The notes beneath the pieces were generated by a model that was given only the letters and a program-made list of their open reading frames with translations, made no database searches and was not told where the DNA came from. Positions 33,592-41,026 of a stretch of DNA of 41,026 nucleotides are shown piece by piece. This stretch comes from Nisaea sp. (lineage in GTDB: Bacteria; Pseudomonadota; Alphaproteobacteria; Thalassobaculales; Thalassobaculaceae), in NCBI RefSeq assembly GCF_017640745.1, contig NZ_JAEPQA010000032.1:1-41026 (forward strand), given 5' to 3'. Position 1 is the stretch's first letter. Every line of letters starts with the position of its first letter. The position numbers and the translations under genes are program-made.

Positions 33592-34293
33592 TCAGGCGCG
33601 CCTCCACTGGAAGCGGGTCTCGATCCAGCGGCCGAGGGCGACGACCGGAATGAAGAGCAGGATGTAGGCGATGGCGCCCATCATGAGCGGTGTCGCGCTC
33701 CCGGAGAAGGATTGCGCGGTCGAGGCCTGGTTCAGGATCTCGCCTACTCCGATCACGGTGCCGAGCGCCGTGTTCTTGGTGATCGCGATGGTCCGGTTGG
33801 TCAGCGGTGCGACGGTCATCCGCACCGCCTGCGGTATGACGACGTAGATCAGGGTCTGGTTGAAGCCGAGCCCGGTCGAGCGGGCCGCCTCCCACTGCCC
33901 CTTGCGGACCGAGAGGATCCCGGCCCAGAAAATCTCCTCGGAAAAGGCCCCGAGCACGAGGGTCAGGACGAGCCAGAGCACGAAGAAGCCGGAAAGCGTC
34001 AGCCCCAGGGTCGGCAGGCCGAAATAGATCAGCAGGATGAGCACCAGCGGCGGCAGAGAACGCATCAGGTCGACGAAGATGACGATCAGCGCCGAGAGCG
34101 CCTTGATCCGGTAGCTGCGGAGAACGGCGAGCGCCATCCCGAGCGCGATGCCGCAGAGCACGACGAGCACCGCGATCTCGCAGGTGACGAGCACACCCTT
34201 GCCGATGGCGCCCGCGTATTCCTCGATCAGGTCCGGGCGGAAGAAGGTTTCGACGAACCGCTCCCACATGGTGGCGGGCACGGCCTCGCTCAT
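33592..34293 (-). CDS. Polar amino-acid ABC transporter permease (HisQ/GltJ-like)
   Basis: A 233-residue permease. The start is the ATG of [18 protein letters not shown], which overlaps the ATPase stop by four bases; a longer open frame to 34995 is antisense noise over the ATPase gene. It has the spans and motifs of the family: [22 protein letters not shown], then [13 protein letters not shown] and the EAA loop [24 protein letters not shown]. It pairs with the permease at 32925. The N-terminal 25 residues before the first span are longer than in many relatives. Confidence 0.92.
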   Translation of the reverse strand: MSEAVPATMWERFVETFFRPDLIEEYAGAIGKGVLVTCEIAVLVVLCGIALGMALAVLRSYRIKALSALIVIFVDLMRSLPPLVLILLIYFGLPTLGLTLSGFFVLWLVLTLVLGAFSEEIFWAGILSVRKGQWEAARSTGLGFNQTLIYVVIPQAVRMTVAPLTNRTIAITKNTALGTVIGVGEILNQASTAQSFSGSATPLMMGAIAYILLFIPVVALGRWIETRFQWRRA

Positions 34294-35024
34294 TGCCCGA
34301 TCTCCGCCATGAATTCGCGGGTCCGCGGATGTTTCGGCGCCTCGAAGATTTCCTCGGGCGTCCCCTGCTCGAGGATCTGTCCGTCGGCCATGAAGATCAC
34401 CCGGTCCGCCGCCGCGCGTGCGAAGCGCATCTCGTGGCTGACGACGACCATGGTCATGCCGGCATCGCGCAGCTGCTGCATCACCTGCAGCACGCTGCCG
34501 ACCAGTTCGGGATCGAGCGCGCTCGTCGGCTCGTCGAACAGCATGACGGCGGGTTCGAGCGCCAGCGCGCGGGCGATCGCCACGCGCTGCTGCTGGCCGC
34601 CGGACAGCGCCCCCGGATGGGACTCCGCCTTGTCGGCGAGACCGACGCGCTCCAGCATCTTCTCCGCGATCCCGTTCGCCTCCGCCTTGCTCTTTCCCAG
34701 CACCTTGCGCAGCGCCAGCGTGATGTTGTCGCGTGCGGTCAGGTGCGGATAGAGATTGAACTGCTGGAACACCATGCCGATGCGCCGGCGCATCAGGTTG
34801 ATGTCGACGCTCCGGTCCATCAGGTCCACGCCCTCGAAGATCACGACGCCGTCGCTCGGCTCCTCGAGGCGGTTGAAGCAACGCAGGAGCGTGCTTTTCC
34901 CGGATCCGGACGGGCCGATGATGAAGACGAGTTCGCCCGTCTCCAGGGTGAAATCGACTCCTTTCAGCGCCTGGAAATCGCCGAATTTCTTCCAAAGACC
35001 ATGGGCCTCGAGGATGGGTGCCAT
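34290..35024 (-). CDS. Polar amino-acid ABC transporter ATP-binding protein (GlnQ/HisP-like)
   Basis: A 244-residue ATPase, the standard GlnQ length. The start is the ATG of [17 protein letters not shown]; upstream frame extensions carry no family sequence and cross the hairpin. It shows Walker [10 protein letters not shown] (about 35-43), the Q loop [12 protein letters not shown], the signature [15 protein letters not shown], Walker [18 protein letters not shown] and switch histidine VVSHEMRFA. The [16 protein letters not shown] segment is typical of amino-acid importers. It follows the binding-protein gene after an 82-base gap containing a strong hairpin. Confidence 0.94.
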   Translation of the reverse strand: MAPILEAHGLWKKFGDFQALKGVDFTLETGELVFIIGPSGSGKSTLLRCFNRLEEPSDGVVIFEGVDLMDRSVDINLMRRRIGMVFQQFNLYPHLTARDNITLALRKVLGKSKAEANGIAEKMLERVGLADKAESHPGALSGGQQQRVAIARALALEPAVMLFDEPTSALDPELVGSVLQVMQQLRDAGMTMVVVSHEMRFARAAADRVIFMADGQILEQGTPEEIFEAPKHPRTREFMAEIGQ

Positions 35025-35060
35025 GAACCGGTACTCTGATGGTGTGAATGCGAATAGGCC

Positions 35061-35087
35061 GCCGGACACGGGGTTCCCGTGTCCGGC
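35061..35087 (-). repeat. Intra-operon hairpin after amino-acid binding-protein gene
   Basis: A perfect 12-base stem, GCCGGACACGGG (35061-35072) with CCCGTGTCCGGC (35076-35087), has a three-base loop. It lies 19 bases past the binding-protein stop on the minus strand. No T-run follows in the direction of transcription, so RNA protection or attenuation is more likely than termination. Confidence 0.75.
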
Positions 35088-35106
35088 GCTTTCAAGCCGA
35101 CGGCGA

Positions 35107-35943
35107 TCAGCCGCAGTTCGGCGTATGCTCCGTCGGGTCATAGCCCTCGAAGCCCGGCTCGCCATAGCCCGGCTGCACGGTGATCAGCGCGGAGCCCGGC
35201 GCGGGCGTCACCCCGAACCATTTCTCGCTCATCTTGGTCATGGTGCCGTCGAGTTTCATGCACTCGATCGCTTCCTCGACCTTGTTCCGGAGCTCGGCAC
35301 TGTCCTTGCGGAACGGCATCGAGAAGACCCTGCCGGTGGAATGGATGTAGGAGAGTTCGATCTGCGGGTTCTTCTTCACCGCCCAGGCCGACGCGGTGTT
35401 ACCGGCGACATTGGCAAAGGCACGGCCGGAGACGACCGCCTGGATCGCGTCCGTGTTGGTCCCGTAGGACTCGACCGTCCAGCCGATCTGGCTTTCGAGG
35501 TCGCGCGCCCACTTGTCATAGACCGCGCCCTTGTTGACCGCGATCACCTTGCCCTTGAAGTCCTCGAGCTTGGTGATCTTCGGGCCGCCCTTCTTGATCA
35601 CGAACTGGAAGTCCGTGTTGATGTAGCCCTCGGTGAACAGCATGCTCTTGGTACGCTCTTCGGTCAGCGTGGTCGGCGCGACGATGAAGTCGTAAGTGCC
35701 CGCCTGCATGCCCGGCAGGAGGCCGGACCACTGGGCCGCCGTGATGTCCATCTCGGCGCCAAGGCGCTTGCCGATCTCGTTCGCGAGATCGACGTTGAAT
35801 CCTTCGACCCCGCCGGACAGCTTCGGCATGGCGTGAGGGGCAAAGGTACCGTCGAGCCCGACCTTGTAGGTCTTGGCTTCGGCGACACCGGCGACGGCAA
35901 TGGCAAGCGCTGCACCGAGGAGCGGGTATTTCAGGAAATTCAT
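35107..35943 (-). CDS. Amino-acid ABC transporter substrate-binding protein (family 3)
   Basis: A periplasmic protein of 278 residues. GGAGG stands six bases before the ATG. The signal peptide [20 protein letters not shown] ends at AEA (about 23). The mature part follows the SBP_bac_3 pattern: [37 protein letters not shown] (ligand pocket start), [36 protein letters not shown], and a second lobe with [16 protein letters not shown] and [19 protein letters not shown]. In place of the usual aromatic-Pro-Pro/Pro-Phe opening it has DGTFAPHA, so ligand preference may differ. Two cysteines (ECMK and the terminal NCG) may form a disulphide. It heads the importer operon and is divergent from an aldehyde dehydrogenase. 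Confidence 0.92.
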   Translation of the reverse strand: MNFLKYPLLGAALAIAVAGVAEAKTYKVGLDGTFAPHAMPKLSGGVEGFNVDLANEIGKRLGAEMDITAAQWSGLLPGMQAGTYDFIVAPTTLTEERTKSMLFTEGYINTDFQFVIKKGGPKITKLEDFKGKVIAVNKGAVYDKWARDLESQIGWTVESYGTNTDAIQAVVSGRAFANVAGNTASAWAVKKNPQIELSYIHSTGRVFSMPFRKDSAELRNKVEEAIECMKLDGTMTKMSEKWFGVTPAPGSALITVQPGYGEPGFEGYDPTEHTPNCG

Positions 35944-36122
35944 GATCAGCCTCCATGTTCGATTGAAACAGGTCCGCCGTTTTCTTTTCGATCGCTCCGC
36001 CTTGCAGCGAAGCCCCTCGTCGGCTGAACCTCTCGCCGGGGCCCGCAGAATAAGGGCCCATTCGTCATTCAGCGTGAGAGCGGGGAACTGCCCTCATCGG
36101 TAGGTTTCGAAGTTTATGCAGC

Positions 36123-36142
36123 TATTGTGCAACGCAACAATA
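36123..36142. promoter_or_regulatory. Inverted repeat, candidate operator 1
   Basis: TATTGT (36123-36128) and ACAATA (36137-36142), separated by eight bases. It is located in the AT-rich part of the divergent region. Confidence 0.4.
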
Positions 36143-36159
36143 AAGATTTTTTCGCTTCC

Positions 36160-36186
36160 TTTTCCTGAACTTATACCACAGGAAAA
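36160..36186. promoter_or_regulatory. Inverted repeat, candidate operator 2
   Basis: A perfect eight-base inverted repeat: TTTTCCTG (36160-36167) and CAGGAAAA (36179-36186), with an 11-base spacer. It overlaps the extended -10-like sequence on the minus strand, so a bound regulator would affect the importer operon. Confidence 0.45.
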
Positions 36187-36379
36187 ATAGGTGATTTCTT
36201 CGCCCTCTTGTTGTCGAAGTGGATTTCGTGGAGTAATGCGGGCACGTGCCCTCCTCGAGGGCCTCCTAGTACCGGCCCGATCCGATCCCCATATGCGGAC
36301 CACCCGCCCGAGACCGGGACGGGCCAGACATCACCGGCAAGCACGCGGCATGCCCCCCTGGGCTCCGCGGGAGGAACAG

Positions 36380-37831
36380 ATGGAACGGAAGACCGATTTC
36401 TTCATCGACGGAAAATGGGTGGCGCCGATCAAGGCGAACGATTTCCCCGTCATCAACCCGGCGAACGAGACCGAATACGCGACCATCTCTCTCGGCAGCG
36501 AAGCCGACGTGAACGCCGCGGTCGCCGCCGCCAAGCGCGCCTTCCCGAGCTGGAGCAACACGCCCCATGCCGAGCGCGTCGCAAAGGTCGAGAAGCTCGC
36601 CGAAATCTATCAGGAGCGGATCGAGGAGATGGCCGAGGCGATCTCCAAGGAAATGGGCGCCCCGAAGAACATCGCCTCGAGCCAGCAGGCTGCCGCCGGC
36701 CTCGGCCATATCAAGGCCTTCATCCGGGCGCTCAAGGAATTCACCTTCGAGCATCCGCTGAACGAGAAGTTCCAGACCGAATACATCATCCATGAGCCGA
36801 TCGGCGTCTGCGGCCTGATCACGCCGTGGAACTGGCCGATGAACCAGGTCACCCTGAAGGTCGTCCCGGCCGTTGGCGTCGGCTGCACCGTCGTCCTGAA
36901 GCCGTCCGAAATTGCCCCGATGTCCTCCCTGCTCTTCGCAGAGTTCATGGAGCAGGCCGGATTCCCGGTAGGCGTTTTCAACCTGGTGAACGGTGACGGC
37001 CCGACCGTCGGCGAGGCGATGAGCCGCCATCCGGACATCGACATGATGAGCTTCACCGGCTCCACCCGCGCCGGCGTCGCCGTTACCAAGGCCGCGGCCG
37101 ATACGGTCAAGCGCGTGGCTCTGGAACTCGGCGGCAAGGGCCCGAACCTCGTCTTCGCCGATACCGATGTCGCCAAGGCAGTGAAGCGCGGCGTCCTGCA
37201 CATGTTCAACAACAGCGGTCAGAGCTGCAACGCGCCGAGCCGGATGATGGTCGAGAAGTCGGCCTATGCCGAAGCGGTTGCGACCGCGAAATCCGTCGCC
37301 GAAGCACAGGAAGTCGGCGACCCGAGCCAGGAAGGCCGCCAGATCGGCCCGGTGGTCTCCGAGGCTCAGTTCAACAAGATCCAGGGCCTGATCGAGGCCG
37401 GCATCAAGGAGGGCGCGACCCTGCTCGCCGGTGGCCTCGGCCGTCCGGACGGTCTGAACCGCGGCTATTACGTGAAGCCGACCGTGTTCGCGGACGTGAC
37501 CAACGACATGACGATCGCCAAGGAAGAGATCTTCGGCCCGGTCCTGTCGATCATGTCCTTCGACAGCGAAGAGGAAGCGGTCAAGATCGCGAACGACACA
37601 CCGTACGGCCTCACCTCCTACGTGCAGACCGGCGATCCGGAACGTGCCAAGCGCCTCGCCCGACAGCTGCGCGCCGGCATGATCCAGCTGAACGGTGCGG
37701 GCCGCGCGCCGGGCAGCCCGTTTGGCGGCTACAAGCAGTCCGGCAACGGCCGCGAAGGCGGTATCTACGGCCTGATGGAATTCCTCGAAGTGAAGGCGGT
37801 GGCCGGCTGGCCCGCCGAAGCTGCAGAATAA
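36380..37831 (+). CDS. NAD(P)-dependent aldehyde dehydrogenase
   Basis: An enzyme of 483 residues in the broad aldehyde dehydrogenase family. The start is the ATG of [14 protein letters not shown] with GGGAGG upstream; the frame extending to 36191 lacks family sequence. The substrate/cofactor block [30 protein letters not shown] lies near 150, the glycine motif FTGSTRAG near 225, and the catalytic glutamate in LELGGKGPN (about 250). The nucleophile is the cysteine in [12 protein letters not shown] (about 284), and EEIFGPVLS lies near 380. It oxidises an aldehyde to the acid in the cytoplasm; the sequence does not distinguish betaine aldehyde, aminoaldehyde or semialdehyde substrates. It is transcribed away from the amino-acid importer and ends in a strong terminator. 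Confidence 0.93.
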   Translation: MERKTDFFIDGKWVAPIKANDFPVINPANETEYATISLGSEADVNAAVAAAKRAFPSWSNTPHAERVAKVEKLAEIYQERIEEMAEAISKEMGAPKNIASSQQAAAGLGHIKAFIRALKEFTFEHPLNEKFQTEYIIHEPIGVCGLITPWNWPMNQVTLKVVPAVGVGCTVVLKPSEIAPMSSLLFAEFMEQAGFPVGVFNLVNGDGPTVGEAMSRHPDIDMMSFTGSTRAGVAVTKAAADTVKRVALELGGKGPNLVFADTDVAKAVKRGVLHMFNNSGQSCNAPSRMMVEKSAYAEAVATAKSVAEAQEVGDPSQEGRQIGPVVSEAQFNKIQGLIEAGIKEGATLLAGGLGRPDGLNRGYYVKPTVFADVTNDMTIAKEEIFGPVLSIMSFDSEEEAVKIANDTPYGLTSYVQTGDPERAKRLARQLRAGMIQLNGAGRAPGSPFGGYKQSGNGREGGIYGLMEFLEVKAVAGWPAEAAE

Positions 37832-37855
37832 GCTTTCGGGTTCATATTTCAGGAG

Positions 37856-37885
37856 ACGGCCGCATCGATACGATGCGGCCGTTTT
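37856..37885 (+). terminator. Rho-independent terminator after aldehyde dehydrogenase
   Basis: A perfect 12-base stem, ACGGCCGCATCG (37856-37867) with CGATGCGGCCGT (37871-37882), has an ATA loop and is followed by TTT. It lies 25 bases after the stop. Confidence 0.88.
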
Positions 37886-37963
37886 CATGTGCTATAAGTC
37901 ATTGGTCGGGCGGCATAAGTATCCCATAGTCCGGGGACAACCTTTCGGTCCAGGGAGCGGCGC

Positions 37964-39997
37964 GTGACCAAGAAAGCCTGGATCAGACTGCGAACGGCGC
38001 TGCAGGGCTTGCTGATCACCAGCGTCGTTGCCTCCGTCGCCGCCGTCGGCGTGATGCTGACGGACGAGACGGCCGAAGTTCTTGAGGGCCTGGCGGAAGC
38101 GCATTTCACCACAGTCGGACATTCCGTGGTCGACAAGGTCGACCGGCTGCTGAACCGCTACGCCAACGCGCTGACGGTCATCGAACTGATCGATTCCGGC
38201 ACCTTCTCCGGGCCCGTCGGTCAGCAGGAACTCGAAACGGCCCTGCTCTCGAAGGTTCTTCATCTCGATCCCGGCACCTGGGTCGGCTACGGCAGCCTCA
38301 CCGGAGCAGGCTATTTTCTGGTCACCCGGAACGAGCACTCAGCGGAAACAGCAACCGATACCATTCCGCATATCCATGCCGCCCACCAGAACAGCGAACC
38401 CGCGGCACGTGAAAAGAGCACCACCGGTCACGTCTATGCCGCCTCCTACAAGGATGCGGCCTGGTTCAAGGACGGTCTTAAAAGCCCCTCGCCGACCTGG
38501 ACCAAACCCTACCGGTTTCATGACGGCAATCTCGGCATGTCCGTGCTGAGGGCGCATGGCGACCCGCCGGCGGGCGTATTGCACATCGATATCCCACTGG
38601 AGGATCTCAAGGCTTGGATGACCAGGATAAAGGTCGGGACAAACGGTGCGGCGTTCCTGATGCACAGGGACGGCAGCGTAGCCGTCGCTCCGAGCCTGGA
38701 TGAGGAGAACCGCAAGATCCTCGGCGACGTGTTTGCCGGGAACCGGGAAGAGCTTCAGGGCCTCTTCGGCCGTGCGACGAGTTCCGAATTCGTCTCGAAG
38801 ACGATCCGGTGGGACGGTCTGCCCTACCATGTCGGTGCGCAAGCGGTTCCTTCGGCACGGAATCTCGAATGGTTCGTCGCCATGATCGTCCCGGAACGGG
38901 ATTTCCTTTACCTCGCCCGCGAGCGCCTGCTCGGAACCGTCGCCTTCGGCCTCGGAGCGACCATCGCCGTCATCATCGCCGCGGCCTATCTCGCGACCCG
39001 GATCTCGGGCCCGATCAGAACGATCAGCGCCGATATCAGCGAGGCCGCCCGGATGCGGCTGTCCGACACCCCTGCCCCGAGCTCCGGGATTGCCGAGCTC
39101 AATATTCTCGGCCGTTCCGTCGACCAGATGAAATCCGGTCTCCGATCCCTGCAACGCTACGTGCCGCCGGACCTCGCCGCCGACATGGTCAGCAGCGGGG
39201 AAGCCGCCTCTTTCGGCGCGGTCCGCAAGGAGCTCACCATCCTCTTCATAGATATCGAGGGTTTCACTGGGATCGCCGAAGGCATGGCGCCCGACCGGCT
39301 GGTTCTCGAGCTGCGCGATTTCTTCGACCTGATGGCCGAGGCCCTGCATCGCACCGGCGGAACCATCGACAAGTTCATGGGCGACGGCCTGCTGGCGTTC
39401 TACAACGCACCGCGAGATCTGCCGGACCATGCGGCAGCGGCCTGCTCCGGTGCCCTCGATGCGCTGGAAGCACTCCGGCAAAGGGACGGAAACAGCGGCG
39501 ACGCGGAGTTCCGCATCCGCATCGGCCTCGGCTTCGGCGACGTCGTCGTCGGCAATATCGGCTCGTCGGACCGCTTCGGGTATTCGATCATCGGCGACGC
39601 GGCCAACGTCGCCTCGCGGCTCGAATCCCTTAACAAGATGTACGGCACGCGGATCATCGGACCGAGGGCGCTGAAGAGCGCCGCCGGAGACGGATTCGAA
39701 TGGCGCCACCTCGACCGGGTCGCCGTCGCCGGGCACAAGACGCCGACCGATATCTACGAACTGCTCGGCAGGTCGGGAAAGGTGGATCCAGACCGTCTCG
39801 CGGCACGGGACATCTACGAGCGGGCGCTGCGTGAATATTTCACCGGAGAGTTCACCGAGGCGGCGCAAGGGTTCGCTGCCGCCGGGGAGCGCCTCGGTGC
39901 AGATCCGGCGGCCCGGATGCTCCGGGAGCGCTCGGAACAGCTCGCCGCCGCACCGCCCGCCGCATGGGACGGCGTCTTCAGCTACACGACCAAGTAG
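37964..39997 (+). CDS. Membrane adenylate cyclase (dCache-HAMP-class III cyclase)
   Basis: A receptor cyclase of 677 residues, started by GTG with AGGGAG seven bases upstream. Span 1 is about 14-32. The periplasmic double-Cache-like domain is about 40-310 (TWTKPYRFHDGNLGMSVLR and GAAFLMHRDGSVAVAPSLD are typical dCache segments). Span 2 is about 323-343 and HAMP about 345-400. The catalytic domain from 422 has all active-site residues: metal aspartates D430 (FIDIEGFT) and D474 (KFMGDG), adenine-specifying K470 and D545 (IIGDAAN), and transition-state N548 and R552. This predicts active ATP-to-cAMP conversion as a homodimer. The C-terminal 70 residues look TPR-like. It is probably a single-gene unit responding to an external small molecule. 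Confidence 0.93.
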   Translation: MTKKAWIRLRTALQGLLITSVVASVAAVGVMLTDETAEVLEGLAEAHFTTVGHSVVDKVDRLLNRYANALTVIELIDSGTFSGPVGQQELETALLSKVLHLDPGTWVGYGSLTGAGYFLVTRNEHSAETATDTIPHIHAAHQNSEPAAREKSTTGHVYAASYKDAAWFKDGLKSPSPTWTKPYRFHDGNLGMSVLRAHGDPPAGVLHIDIPLEDLKAWMTRIKVGTNGAAFLMHRDGSVAVAPSLDEENRKILGDVFAGNREELQGLFGRATSSEFVSKTIRWDGLPYHVGAQAVPSARNLEWFVAMIVPERDFLYLARERLLGTVAFGLGATIAVIIAAAYLATRISGPIRTISADISEAARMRLSDTPAPSSGIAELNILGRSVDQMKSGLRSLQRYVPPDLAADMVSSGEAASFGAVRKELTILFIDIEGFTGIAEGMAPDRLVLELRDFFDLMAEALHRTGGTIDKFMGDGLLAFYNAPRDLPDHAAAACSGALDALEALRQRDGNSGDAEFRIRIGLGFGDVVVGNIGSSDRFGYSIIGDAANVASRLESLNKMYGTRIIGPRALKSAAGDGFEWRHLDRVAVAGHKTPTDIYELLGRSGKVDPDRLAARDIYERALREYFTGEFTEAAQGFAAAGERLGADPAARMLRERSEQLAAAPPAAWDGVFSYTTK

Positions 39998-40009
39998 GGC
40001 TGCGCTGGA

Positions 40010-40693
40010 TCAGTCGAGCCAGCCTTCGAGCAGCGAGACCATTTCCTCCGGGGCTTCCAGCGGCAGCATGTGTCCGCAGTTCTCGACGATCTCGAGCCTG
40101 GCGCCCGGAATACCGTCCGCCAGCTCACTTGCCTCATCGAGACTGCGCAATTCGTCCTGCCGGCACCAGACGACGAGCGTCGGCGCGGTGATGCGCGACA
40201 GTTCCGCGTGCCCGTCCCGGCGCACCACGCCGATCTGATTGACGAATCCCTCCTTGCCGATCCGGTCCGCCATTTCGCGGATCCTGCCGACCATCTCCTC
40301 GTCGCCGCGTCTTTCGGGATGCAGGGAGGAGAGCACCGAATGCCGCGAAAGGCCTCGGAAACCGCGCGTCTCGGCCGCCTTCGCCAATCCCGCCTTGCGC
40401 TTCGCCTGTTCCTCGCCGTCGCCACGCGCGCTGGTATTGAGCAGTGCGAGGCGCTCCACCCGCTCCGGCGCCCTCAGCGCAATCTCACGTGCAACGAACC
40501 CGCCCATCGAGAAGCCGACGAGGGAAAACCGCTCCGGCGCCTCCGAGAGAACCCGCTCCGCCATCGCCTCGAAGCTCCGGTCCCGCGTCAGGTCGCCGAA
40601 ATGAAGCGTGCCCAGACGCTCGAGCCCCGAAAGGGCGAGGTCCCAGAGATGGGCGTCGCACATGAAGCCGGGCAGGAAAAGAATGTCGGTCAT
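40010..40693 (-). CDS. Alpha/beta hydrolase
   Basis: A small cytoplasmic hydrolase of 227 residues. It has the oxyanion-loop region LFLPGFMCDAHLW, nucleophile S62 in GFSMGG, acid D180 (CRQDEL) and H208 (NCGHMLPLE), so the catalytic triad is complete. The length and lack of a large lid fit esterases or thioesterases of the BioH/MenH-like group. It converges on the cyclase gene with 12 bases between stops and lies 56 bases downstream of the GntR gene on the same strand, so it may belong to that unit. The substrate is unknown. Confidence 0.88.
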   Translation of the reverse strand: MTDILFLPGFMCDAHLWDLALSGLERLGTLHFGDLTRDRSFEAMAERVLSEAPERFSLVGFSMGGFVAREIALRAPERVERLALLNTSARGDGEEQAKRKAGLAKAAETRGFRGLSRHSVLSSLHPERRGDEEMVGRIREMADRIGKEGFVNQIGVVRRDGHAELSRITAPTLVVWCRQDELRSLDEASELADGIPGARLEIVENCGHMLPLEAPEEMVSLLEGWLD

Positions 40694-40749
40694 TGAATGC
40701 CTTGGAGAAATCTGTGTCCGATAGGGACCGAGACTATACCCCCGAAAGC

Positions 40750-41026
40750 TCAGGCATCCAGTTCGCGGGGCGGCCGAGGAGCCGAAAAAATGTCGGTATA
40801 GACGAGCGTCTGGTTCGCATGCTCGCGCATCATCGACTCAGCCCGTTGCGCGTCCCTCTTCTCGATCGCGTCGAGAATGAGCTTGTGCTGCATGTTTCCG
40901 AGCCGCAGGCGCATCAGATCAGTGTCGGCATTCCCGTCGCTGAACACGACGGTGCCGAGTTTGATCATGGGCAGCGATTCCATCCGGCTGAAGGTGAAGG
41001 AGACATAGGGATTGCCGCAGTCCCGC
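40750..41026 (-). CDS. GntR-family regulator, FCD-type C-terminal end (5' part outside window)
   Basis: Only the last 91 codons are in the window; the reading frame runs through the right edge without a start. The visible part, NPYVSFTFSRMESLPMIKLG, then RLRLGNMQHKLILDAIEKRDAQRAESMMREHANQTL, matches the final helices of the FCD ligand domain. In the FadR family the Q-H-K-x-I-x-D-A-I-x-x-R-D-A block and the final metal-contact histidine (EHAN) close the effector pocket. The DNA-binding part is not visible. A role in controlling the downstream hydrolase is possible but not shown. Confidence 0.85.
   Translation of the reverse strand, partial: RDCGNPYVSFTFSRMESLPMIKLGTVVFSDGNADTDLMRLRLGNMQHKLILDAIEKRDAQRAESMMREHANQTLVYTDIFSAPRPPRELDA

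Larger units (their letters stand above)
35944..36379. other. Divergent regulatory region between amino-acid importer and aldehyde dehydrogenase
   Basis: These 436 bases contain no convincing gene. The centre (36110-36200) is AT-rich and holds two inverted repeats, listed separately. On the minus strand an extended -10-like TGGTATAAG occurs at about 36170-36178. The plus side from 36245 to 36379 is GC-rich, with a palindromic GCCCTC-CTC-GAGGGC at about 36248; it forms a long leader before the GGGAGG ribosome site at 36369. Confidence 0.5.

Noticed and set aside
38339-39868. A 509-codon minus-strand frame within the cyclase gene
   Set aside because: The plus strand has a complete receptor cyclase with all catalytic residues; the antisense frame has no recognisable content.

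Overview
The window is about 41 kb of GC-rich, tightly packed DNA with the gene order and codon use of an alphaproteobacterium. The family mix (many ABC solute transporters, a PAS_5 protein, a MocR regulator, a CHASE3-type chemoreceptor, GMC and Baeyer-Villiger flavoenzymes) fits a Rhodospirillales-like or roseobacter-like heterotroph. That placement is inference. I see no phage genes, transposases, CRISPR arrays or replication origin. The region reads as a chain of catabolic and uptake cassettes, most with their own regulator.

Left part (1-10.8 kb). A minus-strand block encodes an enolase-superfamily enzyme, a DadA/PuuB-like FAD amine oxidase, a complete PotD-A-B-C type ABC importer and the start of an MFS transporter. 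It faces a plus-strand pair: a MocR-type PLP-containing regulator overlapping a GMC oxidoreductase. A matching operator-like sequence lies in front of the enolase gene and in front of the importer's binding protein, which suggests one MocR regulon for uptake and oxidation of an amine or opine-like compound. A tRNA-Ser(GCU) follows.

Middle part (11-20 kb). This holds a divergent IlvD/Edd-family dehydratase, an orphan family 3 solute-binding protein divergent from a membrane histidine kinase, a chemoreceptor in an operon with a free periplasmic Cache-like sensor protein, and a PAS_5 protein. A HutC-type GntR regulator, which seems to use a CTG start codon, is divergent from a two-subunit UxaA-family lyase. 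The lyase most resembles sulfolactate sulfo-lyase SuyAB.

Sugar region (21.8-29.7 kb). A Baeyer-Villiger-type monooxygenase is followed by a divergent sugar cluster. A XylB-like SDR aldose dehydrogenase faces a XylF-XylH-XylG type importer, an SMP-30 lactonase and a ROK repressor. A perfect AT-rich inverted repeat sits between the divergent promoters. Together these would import an aldose and oxidise it to the aldonate (entry to a Weimberg/Dahms-type route). No dehydratase lies in the cluster itself.

Right part (29.7-41 kb). This contains a PlsC-like acyltransferase, a SARP/BTAD-type regulator, a complete polar amino-acid ABC importer divergent from an aldehyde dehydrogenase, a dCache-HAMP class III adenylate cyclase, an alpha/beta hydrolase and the end of an FCD-type GntR regulator. 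A recurring detail is that all three solute-binding-protein genes that head ABC operons are followed within about 50 bases by a strong RNA hairpin, which fits the need for more binding protein than membrane components.
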